64,000 nucleotides of DNA from Ignavibacteria bacterium (lineage in GTDB: Bacteria; Bacteroidota; Ignavibacteria; Kapaibacteriales; UBA961). Below are positions 34,981-44,459 of this stretch, one piece after another. Location: contig JADJXV010000012.1 of the NCBI GenBank assembly GCA_016720145.1, positions 82,198 to 146,197 of the forward strand, written 5' to 3'. A model generated the notes under the pieces. It did no database searches and was not told the DNA's origin. It saw only the letters and a program-made list of their open reading frames with translations. A program made the translations under genes and the position numbers. Positions within the stretch are counted from its first letter, which is position 1. Each line of letters starts with the position of its first letter.

Positions 34981-37900
34981 TTATTTGATCACATGTACTT
35001 GTACAGTTTTGATGCTGTAGTCATATTCCATGCGAACAGTATAAGTACCGGATGGCAAGTTATTCACATCAAAGTCAGCGTTGTACACACCAACATTTAA
35101 TGTTCCTTCTCTGAGATCAGTTACTTTACGTCCAAGTGCATCATAGAGAGCAACGCGAACCATTGCTTCTGTAGGCACACTGAATTGTACGGTAACCGTT
35201 CCACCATTAGATGGATTCGGGAAAGCAGTCATACCATCCGCACCAAGACCTGCGATTGGCTCGACCGGCTTGGTAAAGGTAGTACCATTACCTGCTTGGA
35301 AGACACCTGTGCGGCGGTTTTGATTGCTTGTACCGGCAGTATGTGAATCATCATTTGCATCATCGAGACCTGCTTTGATGATTGTTGGTTTGTTTGCATT
35401 TGCATTTGCTGTACCACCGGTTTCAGCACCAGTACCTGTGACAGTAGCTTGTGAACCGAAGGTAGTTGCATGGTATGCGAATTGGACAAATCCGTTATCT
35501 GCGCCTGCAGTAGCTAAACGTTGGAGATAAACATCACCTTTGTTATCTGCGGCTGTACCTGTAGAGATAGTACCATAGAGACCACTACCAATTGCATGAA
35601 GCATCAGACCACCGCGAAGATATTTGTTTTCGCGTCCTGCGGCTGTGATTGCTGTACCTGTACCCGGACCGGTAGAAGAGATTATATGAGCAGAAGTTGC
35701 ATCTAATGCGTTTGCTGCTTTTGGTCCTAAAATCAACTGATGCACGAGACCAGTAGTGCTTTGGAAGCTTAGGTTTTCACCATAGTACTGATCTAATTCA
35801 CTTGCTGTCCAACCAGCATTTTCACGAACTTCAACAACGTTGTTGAATGTTTCGCTGCCACCTGCTGCGTTATAGACTGTATTTGTATTCGCAAGTGGAG
35901 TAGCTATTTGGCGATAAATTCTAACTGCACCACCAATTACTACTACATCATTATCACGAATCATTGTGTTTGTAAAGTCATACGGCTCATTATCATCTGT
36001 TGTTAAGATAGCAGCATGACTGAATGTATTACCTGATGCAGGATTGAAGAAGGTACGGAGCTCAGTAGCACGTGTGCCACCTGAAACGGAACCAACCGTA
36101 TAGTTTTCTCCATCAACGACTTGAGCAGAATCTCGGATTGTATTGTTCATACTCGATGCACTCAGTGTAAAGGTATTGCTTGCAAGCTCAATATCAACAT
36201 TATTGTCATTTTGAGTTGTAAGACCTTTACCACCGATTGTATTGTTGTTGATTTGCAAAGTACCTGCAGTAGCATCTGCATGAATACCGGCGATTGCAAG
36301 TACTCCACCTGTACCAACTACATCACGCACACCTTGGATGGTATTGTATTGTACAATAGTCGTTGCACCCATACTTCCGGCTAATGCTACACCGTGACCG
36401 ACAGTAATACCTACTCGTTCGCAATTTCGGATGATATTTCCACCGCTTGTAATACCTAAGCCCATAGCTGCTGCTGTAGCTGTAGCAGCATTTTGACCCA
36501 CTGTATTTGGACCAAATGTTTGAGTAGTTTGACTTGCATCACCAAGTACGATACCGATACCTGCATTGCTACCGTTGCTTGATGAAATCGCTTGATTGGT
36601 ACCGATGACATTACTTGTGAGTAAACCACCTGTGCTACGATCCAAGTAAATACCTATACTACCACGAGTTGCTCCACCTAAAGCAGAACCCTCTACCCAG
36701 CATGCATCGACGCTAGGATTAGTTACTCTATCAAACATAATCGCTTTACCACCTGGTGAAGCTATACCAAGAGGAGTACCAGTTGAGCTGAAACCTTGGA
36801 CTCTGAAATTACGGATTGTCGTGTTATCTGCGTTTGTAGCAGTTTGACCATCGATGAAGAAACCTGTTTGTTCGTTACCACTGATTGGAGCAGCCGGAGC
36901 ATGTACTATATCACCACTTGGTACTGGGGCAGTCACGTTACCTGTTGTCGCCAAATAGGTGTGCCATGTTTCCATCGTCGTATTAGCACAATCGTATGCT
37001 TTGATGGTTACTCCTCTAATTTCATTACCTGTGTATCCACCACCGTTACCGTTATAGGATACTTGTTCTGAGAAATACTCACCCCAATCATCGCCCATAC
37101 CTGATACAGGCAACCAACCGAAGACACCTTGAATTGCAAAAACTTTTTGACTATTTGCATCAATATCATCGACGGCGTTATTGATGTTTGCATAGTTTTC
37201 CAACCATACACCCACACTTGAAGTACGTACTACACGAGCAAGAGCATTTGCTGCTGCCGGCTGCTGCCAACCATCAGTTCCTGCTGCTGCATCTGTACCA
37301 ATAGTCCACCAAGGTATAAAGCTTGTCATGCTTTGTTCGCCTGTCGAGCAATTACCTGTTTGAATAAGTACATCGCCAAATGTTGCCGCAGTACATGGAG
37401 TTGGATTCAAAGGATTGAAAGTATTTGTCGGTCCGCTTGCGTGCTCCCACCAGTTACCGCGAGCATTTAATTGACACACTGTACCACTGTAGGTAGGCGA
37501 GTAATTTAATGCATTTGTTGTATTGGTAAAGGAGTTATTGATAATCGACCAGCCGGTGTTAGAAATTGCTTCAAATGTACCTGTACCAAGTCTGATACCT
37601 GTTGTATTAGCGCGAATGAAGTTGTTTTGGATTGTAATAGTACCGGACATTCCAAACAATTTATTGATTCCGATACCACCCCATAACCCACTCGTGTTAT
37701 TTAAGATATCATTGTCTTGTATGTTGAGAGTTCCTGTAGCACTTGCTTGACCGGTTGCAGTCGTTAAAGAATCTACGGATATGTTAGATAGAGTTGTGCT
37801 GATTGCTCGGATATAATTTCGTAAAACTTGAGCATTTTGAACACCTAATAGACGAACTCCATTGGTTGATCCTGATGTATAACCATTATAATCAATAGCG

Positions 37901-39735
37901 TTGTCTGTGATGTTATTTGTAGTACTATGACGCTCAAGAGCAATTCCATCTGGAGGACCGACTACACCACCTGCAGTACGGTGAATCCAGTTACACTGAA
38001 TACCCCAGTTTGTTTTATTTGTTGAAGCAGGAGCACTCGCACTATAGATAGGACGAACATTTGATTCATCAAAATTATTATTGAGGATAAGTACAGTGTT
38101 ACTTGCTGAATCAGAATAGATAAGTCCATTTGCAGAACCGGCGTTCAAGGTAATAAAATCAAAACCTTGAATTGTAACATTGCTTACAGCATTAATTTTG
38201 AAGATTGGATTCGCTGGTGCGAAGTTGAAGAATCGTGTGTAGAACGCTCTACCTGCAAGTGCTGCAGGAGTCATTGATCCATCGACGATGTAGGTAGTAT
38301 TATCAAAACCGCAAAGTGCAGCATTGTTGGTACCTTGAACGGTAAGTGCTTTTGTGATAATATTATCACGGTTGTATGTGTCAGCTCCACCCCATGATGT
38401 AGCCACACCTGTAGTACCTACATTTACTGTTCCACTAGTGCAAGCAAGCGAAATAGCATCTTGAATATCAGGAATACCAGTGTAACCTGATCCTGCAGCT
38501 TGAGTTGCAAGAACAGTTGTATTACAGAAATTATCAGATAATGCAATATTACCCGTAGCTGTGATGCGATATGCACCAAGATTCATGGTAAGCGTATTCG
38601 CGTTTGTATTTGGAGTAGCGTTGAGACCATCAAAAGTGACGTCTTTTTCTAACGTAATTGGCTGTGATGGAGTAATTGCACCACCAGCTTGGAAAGTAAC
38701 TGTACCGACACGAGGAGTAGCACCTGCTGGAACTGCTACACCGGCATCATCATTACCAACACCTTCGTCATCTTGGTTGGTAGCAGTACCGAGAGCTGTT
38801 TGAATACAGTCTGTTACATTTGCCATGAAGATAGTCGGTACGTCAATACGCACGATATCAGACATAGAAGCACAGTTACCAGATCCGTTAAGAGTAATCG
38901 AAGTGAGTGAACCACCTGCTCCACCTGCTCCACTATTACCACCGACGAAGTTTGTAGCGTCGTCTGAAGTAAGTGTTACATTGCTACGAGTCATTGTAGC
39001 AGCTTGTGCTGTGTAATCACCGCGATAATTTACCGTAGTCATACCACCGGCTGCAGTAAATACTAAACCTTGTTGGATAGTATTGGTCGTATCTGTGTTA
39101 TCTGCCCAGTCAGTTGCTGTTGCTGATGCAGCTACACCAACAAATACAGAAGGAGATAAAAATGTACCACTCGTTACCCGTGTATCAAGGATATCATCTA
39201 ATGCACTTCTGTTTGCGGTTGTCGCACAATCAGGACCATTAGGCAATACTTTATTCATTAAAGTAATTGGCATTGCGTTCGTTGCTGCACCGGCACCTGC
39301 TACTGCAAAACGAATACGTTTTTGGAGAGTAAGTGCAGTGTTAAATGCTGCTGCGTTTGCGAGAGTCACTGTACCTGCATAGCCGTTAGTATCAGCAATG
39401 TCTCTCACAGCATCTAGCAATGCAAAATTATTACTACCGATAACTGTAATATTAGCCGGACGATCTAAGCCGTAGTTTGTCGTTTGGTAGTCAAAGCCGG
39501 CTGTATAGTTAAGCGGGGTTAACGTCTTCATATACGTAGCAGAAGCATTCGGAATCGTACCTGAAGGTTGATGTCCGTTGGTTAAGCTCGCTGCAAGTGG
39601 AAGCATTGTAGCATTCGTTACAAAACGAATACCCGGCCCTGGATCAGCATGGCAATCTGTAGCCCATGAAAGACCCGCAGCGGGAGAATTGTAAATAATA
39701 CCATTTGGTTCTACAATAAGGGGAGGTAAATTCAC
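34981..39735 (-). CDS. Beta-helix T9SS cargo, C-terminal fragment
   Basis: This is the main part (1584 codons) of a protein interrupted by two frameshifts. It has long right-handed beta-helix stretches of the 'NNxIxxNxxG' kind ('GTITIQNNFIRANTTGIRLG', 'NNITDNAIDYNGYTSGSTNG', 'GGNIIRNCERVGITVGHG'), as in parallel-helix polysaccharide lyases or adhesins, without catalytic residues that can be named. The C-terminus ('GMTAFPNPSNGGTVTVQFSV', 'MVRVALYDALGRKVTDL', 'LPSGTYTVRMEYDYSIKTVQVHVI') is a T9SS type A sorting domain. The GTG at 39735 is not the natural start: the same protein reads on from the fragment upstream, where one extra C at about 39736-39745 shifts the frame. Confidence 0.85.
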   Translation of the reverse strand: MNLPPLIVEPNGIIYNSPAAGLSWATDCHADPGPGIRFVTNATMLPLAASLTNGHQPSGTIPNASATYMKTLTPLNYTAGFDYQTTNYGLDRPANITVIGSNNFALLDAVRDIADTNGYAGTVTLANAAAFNTALTLQKRIRFAVAGAGAATNAMPITLMNKVLPNGPDCATTANRSALDDILDTRVTSGTFLSPSVFVGVAASATATDWADNTDTTNTIQQGLVFTAAGGMTTVNYRGDYTAQAATMTRSNVTLTSDDATNFVGGNSGAGGAGGSLTSITLNGSGNCASMSDIVRIDVPTIFMANVTDCIQTALGTATNQDDEGVGNDDAGVAVPAGATPRVGTVTFQAGGAITPSQPITLEKDVTFDGLNATPNTNANTLTMNLGAYRITATGNIALSDNFCNTTVLATQAAGSGYTGIPDIQDAISLACTSGTVNVGTTGVATSWGGADTYNRDNIITKALTVQGTNNAALCGFDNTTYIVDGSMTPAALAGRAFYTRFFNFAPANPIFKINAVSNVTIQGFDFITLNAGSANGLIYSDSASNTVLILNNNFDESNVRPIYSASAPASTNKTNWGIQCNWIHRTAGGVVGPPDGIALERHSTTNNITDNAIDYNGYTSGSTNGVRLLGVQNAQVLRNYIRAISTTLSNISVDSLTTATGQASATGTLNIQDNDILNNTSGLWGGIGINKLFGMSGTITIQNNFIRANTTGIRLGTGTFEAISNTGWSIINNSFTNTTNALNYSPTYSGTVCQLNARGNWWEHASGPTNTFNPLNPTPCTAATFGDVLIQTGNCSTGEQSMTSFIPWWTIGTDAAAGTDGWQQPAAANALARVVRTSSVGVWLENYANINNAVDDIDANSQKVFAIQGVFGWLPVSGMGDDWGEYFSEQVSYNGNGGGYTGNEIRGVTIKAYDCANTTMETWHTYLATTGNVTAPVPSGDIVHAPAAPISGNEQTGFFIDGQTATNADNTTIRNFRVQGFSSTGTPLGIASPGGKAIMFDRVTNPSVDACWVEGSALGGATRGSIGIYLDRSTGGLLTSNVIGTNQAISSSNGSNAGIGIVLGDASQTTQTFGPNTVGQNAATATAAAMGLGITSGGNIIRNCERVGITVGHGVALAGSMGATTIVQYNTIQGVRDVVGTGGVLAIAGIHADATAGTLQINNNTIGGKGLTTQNDNNVDIELASNTFTLSASSMNNTIRDSAQVVDGENYTVGSVSGGTRATELRTFFNPASGNTFSHAAILTTDDNEPYDFTNTMIRDNDVVVIGGAVRIYRQIATPLANTNTVYNAAGGSETFNNVVEVRENAGWTASELDQYYGENLSFQSTTGLVHQLILGPKAANALDATSAHIISSTGPGTGTAITAAGRENKYLRGGLMLHAIGSGLYGTISTGTAADNKGDVYLQRLATAGADNGFVQFAYHATTFGSQATVTGTGAETGGTANANANKPTIIKAGLDDANDDSHTAGTSNQNRRTGVFQAGNGTTFTKPVEPIAGLGADGMTAFPNPSNGGTVTVQFSVPTEAMVRVALYDALGRKVTDLREGTLNVGVYNADFDVNNLPSGTYTVRMEYDYSIKTVQVHVIK

Positions 39736-41476
39736 GACCGGTGTAATCTACTCTGATATCAAATGGACCATTGATTGTCAATTGTGAAGCACTCTTGTAG
39801 ATACAATCACCTTGTATATACACTGTGACAGGACCGGCACCTAAAGCACCAAGTGCAACATTCAAGTCATCACCGCAGAAGACAATGATGAGGTTTGTTT
39901 GAAGAATAGTTGCTGCATTGTAAAATAAACTTCCCTGAGCAATGTATTCATCTGTTTTATCCCATAGCTTGAAGCTTGGACTCGTTGAAACACCACCATA
40001 ATTAAAGTTGTTATTTGCTTGAGCATCTATATCGGTAGGGTCAGGTGTCGCGGGAGAAACATTATTACCATAGGATTGACGGGTGGTATTATTAAATGGG
40101 AACTCTTCAGTTGCCATTGCAGCGCTTGCTGCAGCTACACCATCTGCACCTTGAGTAGCATAATCTTGGAAACAAGTATTACGTACTTCAATGCTTGTTG
40201 GAGGATTATTTGCTGCGTTTGCTGTATTATCCCAACCTGTAGTTAATATACCCACTTCTTGTGCACCTTCTTGGTCGAAGAAGAAGCCATTCACTGTAAT
40301 ATTTGTTGTGTTGTGGGCAGCTGCTGCACTTAGTGTAAAGATATGCATTGCATTGCCACTATTAGGACTGATTACCGGCTTTGAACCACTTCCACAGGTA
40401 GCCATACTGTCACCTATAATGGCAACGTTTTGCTTTGAGAATACACAGACATTTTCAGCATAATTACCACTTGCTACTACAATCGTATCAGGATTTCCCG
40501 CAGCATCGACTGCTTGCTGAATTGTATTGAAAGCTGAATATCCCCAGCCTGCGGTTTCTTCAGTGTAGCTTTGGTTTACTTGCTCAGCCACTGAGAATTG
40601 TGGAGATGTAATTGCCATCACGTCACCTTGTGTAACTCCATAAAACGCATCTGCTGCAGCACCCGGAGGTGTAGCATCATACGTATAGCCGTTATTTAAC
40701 GGGTCAGAATTACCCCAAGCATTTCCTTGCAAAGTAAGTGATCTGTTAGCAGTTGAAGTTGTATTTTCATAGCGAACACATCCGCTTGTCAAAAAACCTG
40801 TACATGTAAGACCTGAACCACCATTACCATTATAAACAATGTTATTGTTCTTTATAGTATAGCTTGAAGGAGTACCAATGATAGAGTTCGTAACAGTAAT
40901 ATTCAGTCCCCAATCATTATCCGTAATGATATTACCGTCAGTTTTTACAGAGTTCGACCCGATAAGTGCTGTACGACCATCAAAAATATGAATACCACCT
41001 GTTCGATCCTCAGTGGTGTTTCTGTGTCCGCGGATCACATTACGCTGCGCAGTGACTCTACCACCATACGCGGTCATAAGTCCTGCGTGCCAGCCGGTGT
41101 TGGTCATCGTACTTCCACTAATAATATTATCACGAACGGTAGGATTCGGCATTTGACTCACAAGAGTTGATGAAAGTGAGCGACCGATAGAAGCAATAGA
41201 TACGCTGTGATTGGATTCGAACGTTGAGTATTGGATGAGCGGAGTAGCTGTACCAATACACATAATACCAAAACCAAATACAGTGTTTTCATTTACACCA
41301 TCAGCACCGTTCATTCCATGTACACGAACAGGATAGTTCGATGTAGAAGCTCCAACTGTACCCTGTGAGTTTTTGTACATCACACCCACGAAAAGCACCT
41401 GGTGCTGCAGGCGCTGCTGTATTACCATCAATATCAATACCATAGATATTGGTCGTGTAGCTGTTTGAAGCTGCAT
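39644..41476 (-). CDS. Beta-helix T9SS cargo, middle fragment
   Basis: This frame from about 41385 down to 39740 carries more of the beta helix ('VTAQRNVIRGHRNTTEDRTG', 'NIITDNDWGLNITVTNSIIG', 'SGNYAENVCVFSKQNVAIIG'). At the left end it runs out of frame after 'DIRVDYTG', where the next fragment continues in sense (NLPPLIVEPNGI). Codons above about 41385 in this frame are not real coding; the true sequence there is the N-terminal fragment. Both breaks are single-base and lie within a T-C-G-T-G context. Confidence 0.8.
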   Translation of the reverse strand: MQLQTATRPISMVLILMVIQQRLQHQVLFVGVMYKNSQGTVGASTSNYPVRVHGMNGADGVNENTVFGFGIMCIGTATPLIQYSTFESNHSVSIASIGRSLSSTLVSQMPNPTVRDNIISGSTMTNTGWHAGLMTAYGGRVTAQRNVIRGHRNTTEDRTGGIHIFDGRTALIGSNSVKTDGNIITDNDWGLNITVTNSIIGTPSSYTIKNNNIVYNGNGGSGLTCTGFLTSGCVRYENTTSTANRSLTLQGNAWGNSDPLNNGYTYDATPPGAAADAFYGVTQGDVMAITSPQFSVAEQVNQSYTEETAGWGYSAFNTIQQAVDAAGNPDTIVVASGNYAENVCVFSKQNVAIIGDSMATCGSGSKPVISPNSGNAMHIFTLSAAAAHNTTNITVNGFFFDQEGAQEVGILTTGWDNTANAANNPPTSIEVRNTCFQDYATQGADGVAAASAAMATEEFPFNNTTRQSYGNNVSPATPDPTDIDAQANNNFNYGGVSTSPSFKLWDKTDEYIAQGSLFYNAATILQTNLIIVFCGDDLNVALGALGAGPVTVYIQGDCIYKSASQLTINGPFDIRVDYTGREFTSPYCRTKWYYLQFSRCGSFMGYRLPC

Positions 41477-41882
41477 TCACATAAATAATCGGCTTGAATT
41501 GATTGGTTGGGAGGGATACCGCTGCTATGTTTCCCACATTCCAATAAAGGAGTGTAGTCTCGGTATATGTTGTCATTCCTGCCCATGTGGGAGCTTGAAT
41601 GATGGTGCTTGCACTACCGGCACCTTGGAGAGTAAGAGATTTGTCGTTGATGACGACTTGTTCGACGAAAGTACCGGCACCGATATCGATTATATCACCG
41701 TTCGCTACCGAACCGCCATTAACCATGGCTTGTATCGTCAATTTCGCCGTTGCTATTGAGTTACCCGTATTTGCGTCGTTTCCTGCGGTGCGCACGTACC
41801 ACGTGGCGGCATCACTGAAATTCAGACTCAAAAAGAAGAGTACTGTGAAGGCGATCATCAATAAAGAGGATTTGTTACGCAT
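41301..41882 (-). CDS. Beta-helix T9SS cargo, N-terminal fragment with signal peptide
   Basis: The ATG at 41882 (MRNKSSLLMIAFTVLFFLSLNFSDA|A) gives a clean signal peptide. 'TWYVRTAGNDANTGNSIATA' and 'IDIGAGTFVEQVVINDKSLTL' follow, the usual start of a secreted pectate-lyase-like helix. The sense frame is left near 41385: '(AAPAAPGAF)' is followed in the second fragment by 'VGVMYKNSQGTVGAS'. Joined, the three parts make one secreted protein of about 2300 residues spanning 41882-34981. Confidence 0.82.
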   Translation of the reverse strand: MRNKSSLLMIAFTVLFFLSLNFSDAATWYVRTAGNDANTGNSIATAKLTIQAMVNGGSVANGDIIDIGAGTFVEQVVINDKSLTLQGAGSASTIIQAPTWAGMTTYTETTLLYWNVGNIAAVSLPTNQFKPIIYVNAASNSYTTNIYGIDIDGNTAAPAAPGAFRGCDVQKLTGYSWSFYIELSCSCTWNERC

Positions 41883-42591
41883 ATTATGCGTTCCTTTCAA
41901 AAATGTATTACATAAACAACTATTATATTAATTTCATACTTAAAGCTATCATTACGAATTGAACTGACTATTATTCACCACTTTCATCCAGTCTTGGAGA
42001 CAGTTTTCCACAATTCGACGGGCGAATATACGAGATTATCGCCAAATATCCATGCCGTCACGGCATTTTTATTTGCGTTTTATCCTAATTTTACCAACGA
42101 ATTATACTACTATTGACTTTGTAAATATAACCCTCAAAATATTCTAGGAATAATTTGATTGATGGAATGAGTTTGCAATTACATTATATGCAACCGTACC
42201 ATAGTACAATGACAATTTTATCTACTTGCCATTCCCCCGCCTTAGAAGTCGACCCCTTTATCAAGGGGTTTAAGACTCTTGACACTCCCCTTGCTAGGGT
42301 GGAAAATGCTCGCATCAGCGAACGAAGCGGATGTACTGCAATGGTATAAGATTATGAATTATAGTACCATTACGATATATTTTCACGTAATAAATTATAG
42401 AGAGTCTTCGGATAATATATCGTTTGTACCAGATGTCTTCCATCATTAGATACCATCAGTATTATTCCGGTTCAATTTGTTCCTCAATTCGAAAACGATA
42501 ATCGTTATTTATCGTGTTAAAATATGAGCAATACCTACTCTCAATTCCACAATTGTCGAAAACCGCAATTACTATGCCAGCAAGTGATAAA
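41883..42591. other. Intergenic region with repeat family 2, copy B
   Basis: This 709-bp gap is AT-rich on both sides. It has a short hairpin ATGCCgtcacGGCAT followed by TTTTTATTT at about 42050-42075 on the plus strand. At 42231-42345 is a second, diverged copy of the CCCCTTTATCAAGGGG repeat (its right arm is CCCCTTGCTAGGG). No coding region is convincing. Confidence 0.6.
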
Positions 42592-43329
42592 TCATTGCGG
42601 AGCTTTCCAAATAATTTTTCCGTCTTGTCCAATGATAGCTGCAGCTCCGGTATTTTGAGGAGTTATACCCAGAGTCACTCGATTGATTCCATTATTATCA
42701 AAGAGCGTAAGCCCATACAATGAATTCTCTTGTGCGAATATTCCTACACGCTTTATACTTTTCTGGTCATATAAATCCATATACGGATATCCATCTGCAC
42801 CTTCCGATAATCCCATCACCGCACGAGTCGCACCCGACTTATCCATTACTACATAATTACCACTGAATATCACATTGTTTTGTCCATTATTCACAATGTT
42901 TGTGGCGATTTCACCGCTTTTGTTATAGACCGTAATACTCGTCGATGTATCTGCATCATTCGTCATGAAAATTATCTTCTTACCGGCTTGATTATAGAGC
43001 GCAAAGCCGGTCGTTCCGGTAGCAGCGCTCACACCCATCGAGAGTCGCATTGTATTTGAATCTTTGCCGAATAACTTCAAGGAGACAAAGTCCTGATTGG
43101 GCGTAAGTGAAAGCTTTGCTCGCACTTTACCCGATGTATCTACCACATCTAATCTATTCGTCTCGACCTGCGTTGCAATTACTTTGTCAATTTTTAATAT
43201 CCTCTCCCGCTCCATCCACCCTATCGTCGCACCCGTAATTATCAGTAACACCAACGCCAACACCACACGCTCTAACCGGTTGATTTTCTTGAGCAATATT
43301 GTAGAGTTGTGGCTAGTATCTTCATTCAT
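42592..43329 (-). CDS. Hypothetical single-pass membrane protein with strand repeats
   Basis: The family was not recognised. There is a cytosolic N-terminus of about 22 residues, one membrane helix (VVLALVLLIITGATIGWM), a short coiled linker and an extracytoplasmic part of about 190 residues. That part repeats a short beta motif of the kind [F/V]-x-x-D/N-x-x-G-x-x-R/K ('RLDVVDTSGKVRAKLSL', 'GFALYNQAGKKIIFM', 'SITVYNKSGEIATNIV', 'NYVVMDKSGATRAVMGL', 'LTLFDNNGINRVTLGI'). The protein may be an envelope anchor. No enzyme motif was seen. It ends 170 bp before the next intergenic hairpins. Confidence 0.7.
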   Translation of the reverse strand: MNEDTSHNSTILLKKINRLERVVLALVLLIITGATIGWMERERILKIDKVIATQVETNRLDVVDTSGKVRAKLSLTPNQDFVSLKLFGKDSNTMRLSMGVSAATGTTGFALYNQAGKKIIFMTNDADTSTSITVYNKSGEIATNIVNNGQNNVIFSGNYVVMDKSGATRAVMGLSEGADGYPYMDLYDQKSIKRVGIFAQENSLYGLTLFDNNGINRVTLGITPQNTGAAAIIGQDGKIIWKAPQ

Positions 43330-43389
43330 AAACAGGACATTATTTCAAATTATTAATAGCTCAATAGGAGCGAAATCTTAATAGAAAAA

Positions 43390-43545
43390 TTAATCAGATT
43401 GACAGAGTAAACTCCGATAGGAGTGATATTGTCACGTTTGCCTTTCGATTATATATCGCACCTACGGAGCTTTTATAGGGAATCGTGACGTTTTGCTATT
43501 ACTATATCGCCCTTATAGGGCTTAAGAAAACAAATAGTCGCCTTT
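43390..43545. repeat. Hairpin-rich intergenic element
   Basis: Short stems such as CTCCgatAGGAG and GCCCTTATAGGGC are spaced by AT-rich sequence that includes 'TATATCGCACCTACGGAGC' and 'TATATCGCCCTTATAGGG'. Only one copy is seen in this window. It lies in the 255-bp gap between two minus-strand genes. The layout is like known dispersed Bacteroidota repeats. Confidence 0.5.
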
Positions 43546-43583
43546 GTTCTATAAATGTAACTTCGATATCATACCGAATATAA

Positions 43584-44426
43584 TCACTGCCCTACAATTA
43601 TCTTCCCCTCAGAAGTAGCCGTTGAAGTCGTTGCTTTTACCAAATAGACTCCGTCCGGTACTTTTGTATTCGCTTTGTTTCTACCGTTCCACTTGAATTC
43701 TGCTGTCTGACTTTGAATTGGTGATGTAATGCGTTCAATTTCACGACCTTGCATATCAATGATCACGACCATTGCTTCTTCCCCATCTTTCATGCCAAAT
43801 TGTTTCCAGACTATAGTGCTGAATTCACGGGTTGGATTCGGAAAGGTGCTGAGATGCGCGAGAAAGGTTTGGAATGGTAAGGATTCGATAGAAGTTGGGC
43901 GGAGTGAACCGGAAAATATGAGCACAGAATCGAGCCGCTCGATCACGACATCGAGTGTATCATTGCCATCTGCATCATAAATATAGAGGTTGTCGGTGTT
44001 GAAAGAAAAGCGTGTGTCGATCAATTTTTCCCCTGTCTGTGCATCGACGAGTCGTAAATATTCGCCGGTTTGGTTACTGAGCCCTCGAATCGGTATCTCA
44101 CAGACACCATTTGCATTGACATCTCGAATAAGATCCGAGCGTGTGAGACGATTAGTATTGATATTGTCAAAATAGACAGACTCATCAGCAGTGCTGTCTA
44201 AGAGAATCGTGTATTGTACATTATTCGTCACACCATTATATATGAGTACTTTACTTGGCGCCTGCACGATGTAATCACGAACTTTGTCGAGATTAATATC
44301 AAAAGTACCAACCACCGAATACCCATCCGGCACTTTGAATGTTCTCTTTGGTTTTAATTCTTTCGCACTTGTTATCGATACAATCGCAAGAATTATTATC
44401 AACGTACTAAGTATATGTTTTATCAT
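43584..44426 (-). CDS. T9SS cargo protein, FG-GAP/VCBS-like
   Basis: The 280-aa product has a signal peptide (MIKHILSTLIIILAIVSITSA|K). It has short 'DxNxDxxxD' style units ('GTFDINLDKVRDYIVQ', 'RDVNANGVCEIPIRG', 'YIYDADGNDTLDVVIER'), which look like calcium-binding FG-GAP/EF-like repeats. The C-terminal 'STFPNPTREFSTIVWK', 'EAMVVIIDMQGREIERI' and 'VPDGVYLVKATTSTATSEGKIIVGQ' form a T9SS type A sorting domain. The gene's upstream side is the 44.46-45.2 kb satellite DNA, so its promoter lies beside or within repeats. Confidence 0.85.
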   Translation of the reverse strand: MIKHILSTLIIILAIVSITSAKELKPKRTFKVPDGYSVVGTFDINLDKVRDYIVQAPSKVLIYNGVTNNVQYTILLDSTADESVYFDNINTNRLTRSDLIRDVNANGVCEIPIRGLSNQTGEYLRLVDAQTGEKLIDTRFSFNTDNLYIYDADGNDTLDVVIERLDSVLIFSGSLRPTSIESLPFQTFLAHLSTFPNPTREFSTIVWKQFGMKDGEEAMVVIIDMQGREIERITSPIQSQTAEFKWNGRNKANTKVPDGVYLVKATTSTATSEGKIIVGQ

Positions 44427-44459
44427 GTTGATCCATATATATAAAGTATCAATTATACA

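Noticed and set aside
39730..41400. Programmed +1 frameshifting in the beta-helix gene
   Set aside because: No stop-coupled slippery site or stimulating structure is apparent, and other genes in the window have indels as well, so sequence error is simpler; the shared context is reported only for checking.
42155..42349. Plus-strand ORF over repeat family 2, copy B
   Set aside because: It reads through the inverted repeat, has no credible start site, and is not open in copy A.
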